Part shown: positions 61,084 to 64,000 of the stretch, piece after piece
Layout of the letters: every line of letters begins with the position of its first letter
Position numbering within the stretch: position 1 is the first letter of the stretch
Assembly (NCBI RefSeq): GCF_000812945.1
Contig: NZ_JSYM01000003.1
Span: forward strand, 186,001 to 250,000
Reading direction: 5' to 3'
DNA: 64,000 nucleotides
Origin: Flavobacterium sp. AED
GTDB lineage: Bacteria; Bacteroidota; Bacteroidia; Flavobacteriales; Flavobacteriaceae
Made by a program: the position numbers and the translations under genes
Notes under the pieces: generated by a model
What the model was told of the DNA's origin: nothing
The model's input: the letters and a program-made list of their open reading frames with translations, nothing else
The model's database searches: none

Positions 61084-62099
61084 TATAATTCTTTAAAAAT
61101 AGTATAAATAGTATTAAAATAAGCTTCTCTATTAAGGTAATTCAACCACAAATTTCGATTATTTATTTGCATTTGTTCAAAATCCTTTTCACTAATAGTT
61201 GCATGAAAATGGATTAATACATCCATAAAATTATTTTCTGAAGCAATTACACAATGCTTTTTCCATGTAATATTATTAGGCAATGGTAAACGAACATCCG
61301 TATCAATCACAAATGGGATTCTTCCCATAGCCAATGTTTCATATAATCTAATGGAAAAATTACCTGCCCCTCTAAGACAAAAAACGTATGGATTAGAAAC
61401 CATATTTTCAAAAAATTCTAAAGTGGTTCGTTTTTTTTCCTCTTCGGTTTTAACTCCTGCTCTATATTGTTTTCTGAAAATAAAATTAGTTTTAATTTGA
61501 TTGTTTTTTTGCAAAGCCAATAAAAATTGATACCGTTTTACACTTGAGGGATAAAAAGATTGATAATCCTCAAAAACTTGTTTCGTGATTCGTTTTGAAT
61601 TATGGTAAAGATAAATAGAAAACTCTTTACACCATTTAGCTAACGAACCGTTTGCATTTCCTACAAAACCAATAGTAGGATAAGTTGTTTTGGCTAGGGG
61701 TTGAAATTCATTTTCCAACTCCATATAGGGGTCCATAATTAATGCAGGCACTATAAATGTTTTATCATTCAATTTACTATCAAAACCACCCAGTCTAAAG
61801 GTATAAATGGTTGTATTTAATGTAACTCCAAAATCACCAGCACTATACACCCAAACTTTTTTATTTAATCTGTTGGCTTCACCTATGAAATCATAAAGCC
61901 ATTCTACTTTATTATTTTCAAAGAAATAAGCAATTTGAACCGGTACAATAACGATATCCGCATCTTCAATAACAGCAACAATTTGATATTTTTTTAAAAG
62001 ATTCAAATTGTTGATATAACACAAATCAAGCAACAAGGGAAAGATAATTTTCCTGTGCTGAGGTGTTATAAATGTACTATCAGTATAAATTTTAATCAT
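61083..62099 (-). CDS. Exostosin-like glycosyltransferase
   Basis: Protein of 338 residues from the ATG at 62099 (MIKIYTDSTFITPQHRKIIFPLLLD); the earlier ATG at 62135 would overlap the preceding gene by 44 bases. Its C-terminal half fits the exostosin (GT47-like) pattern: CLRGAGNFSIRLYETLAMGRIPFVIDTD (about 241-268), the nucleotide-sugar-binding region of that family. The middle has IGFVGNANGS. Exostosins are best known from animals, but bacterial relatives occur in polysaccharide clusters. It overlaps the upstream GT2 gene by eight bases and the downstream one by one. Confidence 0.8.
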   Translation of the reverse strand: MIKIYTDSTFITPQHRKIIFPLLLDLCYINNLNLLKKYQIVAVIEDADIVIVPVQIAYFFENNKVEWLYDFIGEANRLNKKVWVYSAGDFGVTLNTTIYTFRLGGFDSKLNDKTFIVPALIMDPYMELENEFQPLAKTTYPTIGFVGNANGSLAKWCKEFSIYLYHNSKRITKQVFEDYQSFYPSSVKRYQFLLALQKNNQIKTNFIFRKQYRAGVKTEEEKKRTTLEFFENMVSNPYVFCLRGAGNFSIRLYETLAMGRIPFVIDTDVRLPLPNNITWKKHCVIASENNFMDVLIHFHATISEKDFEQMQINNRNLWLNYLNREAYFNTIYTIFKEL

Positions 62100-63633
62100 C
62101 CCTCTTAAGAATTGTAGCCCAATGAATACTAGCATTCCAATGTTTATTCGTTTTTTTTAAAAACTGAAGCGGATTTTGAAAAACATTGGTATTATATAAA
62201 TTATAAAAATAAATTGTTTTATATCCTAAAAGCTGTTGATGCGTTTTATAAATCAAATTACTAAGCATAACAGTAGGAGAAGGTTTTGGAATAACTGCAT
62301 CGGTACTCCATACAAAAGTAGGTTTAATTCTAAATCCCCCGATAGGTGCCTTTAAATGAAGAATTGCTGGTTCCGGAAAATAAATTACATCCGTCCCCCT
62401 ATTTCTCAATTGCATACCAAAGTCAAAATCTTCTCCATAAGCAAATTCATAATTTGAATTAAATCGCACCTGATTTAAATAAGATTTTTTAACAATACTA
62501 CATCCTGAACCAAAAATAGTAGTTTGATGAACCTTATTGTACTCATTTTTGTCCCCTTCTAACAAGCAACTAAATATTGATGATTCAATACCAAAAATTT
62601 TACAATTATCTATTCCTTGTTTCAAAAAATCATTATTAATGCGAATATCATCATCCGCTAAAAAAACCCATTCGCTTTTCACTTTAGATAATGCAATATT
62701 ACGTGCATTACAAGCACCTGACTGATGGATAAAAACATGTTCTATTTGAAACGGCCATTTTTCATCAGAAATAAAGTCTAATTCAGAAACACTTCCTTCT
62801 TTTGGATTTTGCTCCACTATGATAACATTTTTAGGTAAATGTGTTTGATTTCTCAAATCATACAAAACATCTTTCAAGTATTTTATTCTCCCAATGGTAG
62901 GGATAATAACATCTATTTCATCTGAATTAGAAACCTTTCTATTTGAACTTACTTGAATTTTATCCAACACTTTTTTATCCCAGTTTCGCTTTTTAAAAAA
63001 TAAACTATACAGTAAAGGAAACAGCATTATTTTTCTTTCATAGGCCAGAAAACTGGCAAACAATATGAAAACCCATTTTATACCATGATGATGTTTTACA
63101 AACTTAAAAAGAGTATAATTATCATTTACGGAACATGGAATGGCTAATATCTTTTTCTTAAATAATCTAGGTTCTGAGTAACAAAAAAGTCCCATTGGCA
63201 TAGCTCTTTTCGCTAATGAATTGAGTAAGTAATCAAAATTTTCTTTCTTATTAAGTATTTGACTGTCTACAGCATTCAAAACTGTTGCAGAAATGGCACC
63301 AACAGCACTTGACATTTGCCAGGTAAAAAAAGAAACTTCTTTGTTTAATCTTAATATCGAAGCATTGTCGACATATCCTAATCCATCATTAATCATATTT
63401 ACAACATACGGATTATAAGAAACCATCATTTTTTTGTGATGCATAATGTCATTTATACTTTCTTTATCTAAATGGGGCTCCCATTTTACATCACACCATA
63501 CCAAAGTTGCTTCAGGAAATTTTTGGGCTAAATGGAATAGTGTTGCTCCAATAGAAAAATGTTCATTCTTACATGAATTTTCAACACCATCAATTCGTAA
63601 TACTGTTTTCGTATTATGGTAAATAATTATCAT
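62092..63633 (-). CDS. Glycosyltransferase family 2 with N-terminal extension
   Basis: Protein of 513 residues. The first 230 residues form an unrecognised domain (YHNTKTVLRIDGVENSCKNEHFSIG ... TLFKFVKHHHGIKWVFILFASFLAYERKIMLFPLLYSLFF) with a hydrophobic stretch, perhaps a membrane contact. The GT2 domain follows: DEIDVIIPTIGRIKYLKDVLYDLRNQTHLPKNVIIVEQ (about 237-274), the DxD-type VFLADDDIRINNDFL, and YGEDFDFGMQLRNRGTDVIYFPEPAILHLKAP near 405. Its stop overlaps the exostosin-like gene. The extension could be an acceptor-recognition domain. Confidence 0.83.
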   Translation of the reverse strand: MIIIYHNTKTVLRIDGVENSCKNEHFSIGATLFHLAQKFPEATLVWCDVKWEPHLDKESINDIMHHKKMMVSYNPYVVNMINDGLGYVDNASILRLNKEVSFFTWQMSSAVGAISATVLNAVDSQILNKKENFDYLLNSLAKRAMPMGLFCYSEPRLFKKKILAIPCSVNDNYTLFKFVKHHHGIKWVFILFASFLAYERKIMLFPLLYSLFFKKRNWDKKVLDKIQVSSNRKVSNSDEIDVIIPTIGRIKYLKDVLYDLRNQTHLPKNVIIVEQNPKEGSVSELDFISDEKWPFQIEHVFIHQSGACNARNIALSKVKSEWVFLADDDIRINNDFLKQGIDNCKIFGIESSIFSCLLEGDKNEYNKVHQTTIFGSGCSIVKKSYLNQVRFNSNYEFAYGEDFDFGMQLRNRGTDVIYFPEPAILHLKAPIGGFRIKPTFVWSTDAVIPKPSPTVMLSNLIYKTHQQLLGYKTIYFYNLYNTNVFQNPLQFLKKTNKHWNASIHWATILKRDD

Positions 63634-63644
63634 TTTCTAGGCAC

Positions 63645-64000
63645 TTATTCTTGTAAAACAATAACTTTGTTATTCCCCACTATAGCTGCATATTTTGAAA
63701 ACCCACTATTGTACATTTTATCTAGTTTTAACAAATATAGTGTATCACTTTTCGCCATAAAATAAAAATCGGTAAATGTTTTATAGTTAGATTCTAAATC
63801 CGCATTGTTGTTTTTCATTCCTATATGTTTTGGGCTTCCTTCTAAAATAGAAAAAGAGGTTTTTTGTTTTACAAAGTTCAAAAAAATATTACTATCTGAC
63901 AATACATAAACTTTTTTAGTCGGATGCAAAACAACAACCTCTTTCATTTTTCGAATTAATTTATTGACTAATTCTTGCTTCTTGTTTTCATCTAAAACGG
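63645..64000 (-). CDS. Fragment of a polysaccharide-cluster protein (5' part outside window)
   Basis: The frame ending at 63645 stays open to the window edge; the Met at 63947 is internal, since VLDENKKQELVNKLIRK runs in frame ahead of it. At least 118 C-terminal residues are visible. KVYVLSDSNIFLNFVKQ and TFTDFYFMAKSDTLYLLKLDKMYNSGFSKYAAIVGN resemble the donor-site end of NodZ/fucosyltransferase-like GT-B proteins (SDS ... D ... SxFSxxAA), but the match rests on pattern only. It is 11 bases upstream of the GT2 gene and so belongs to the same operon. Confidence 0.6.
   Translation of the reverse strand, partial: VLDENKKQELVNKLIRKMKEVVVLHPTKKVYVLSDSNIFLNFVKQKTSFSILEGSPKHIGMKNNNADLESNYKTFTDFYFMAKSDTLYLLKLDKMYNSGFSKYAAIVGNNKVIVLQE

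Overview
This window is AT-rich chromosomal DNA from a member of the Bacteroidota, most likely a Flavobacterium or a close relative. The evidence is SusC/SusD-type outer-membrane uptake genes, TAnnTTTG-type -7 promoter elements, a PorV-like type IX secretion protein, a DUF4105 protein, and the flavobacterial style of the housekeeping proteins (ArgS, FabH, LptB, PssA). The genus call is inference from protein character, not from a marker gene search.

Positions 1-5963 hold ffh (cut by the window edge), argS and a stand-alone TonB-dependent outer-membrane protein. Positions 5989-34133 are the centrepiece: a polysaccharide utilisation locus, all on the minus strand, read from a SusC/SusD pair at 31179 down to cutC at 5989, with a LacI-family regulator and mannose-6-phosphate isomerase upstream. 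Its enzymes fit the stepwise dismantling of a mannose-rich N-glycan down to the asparagine link: two GH92 alpha-mannosidases, GH125 alpha-1,6-mannosidase, GH2 beta-mannosidase, a GH18 endo-enzyme, GH20 beta-hexosaminidase, N4-(beta-N-acetylglucosaminyl)-asparaginase, a ROK sugar kinase and ManA. One GH92 has Gln where the family's general acid Glu is expected. In GH92 this change is associated with enzymes that split mannose-phosphate diesters. Two phosphatase-fold proteins (alkaline-phosphatase type and PAP2/haloperoxidase type) lie in the same locus, so the target may be phosphorylated N-glycan of fungal type. Palindromic operators built on GCTAAATCGATTTAGC lie before manA, before lacI (degenerate) and between lacI and susC, and define a small LacI regulon.

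Positions 34243-49406 are core genes: fabH, tRNA-Thr, a broken second manA copy, bcp, a queD-like gene, idi, an acetyltransferase, msrB-msrA, an oxidoreductase, a COG2509 flavoprotein, recQ, then kdsD-tatC-(AhpD-like)-lptB and a DUF5808 protein. Positions 49393-50408 carry an accessory insertion: an MntA/HepT toxin-antitoxin pair between two copies of a 128-bp direct repeat that duplicates the 3' end of the neighbouring GH25 gene. The hepT reading frame is shifted near its start. Positions 50295-54318 hold GH25 lysozyme, pssA, a PorV-like protein and a DUF4105 protein.

Positions 54350-64000 are part of a surface-polysaccharide cluster on the minus strand: an initiating sugar-phosphate transferase, O-antigen ligase/polymerase, two GT4 and two GT2 glycosyltransferases, an exostosin-like protein and a truncated gene at the window edge. 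A 717-bp gap in this cluster carries two tandem repeat arrays. No rRNA, CRISPR array, insertion sequence or prophage was seen.
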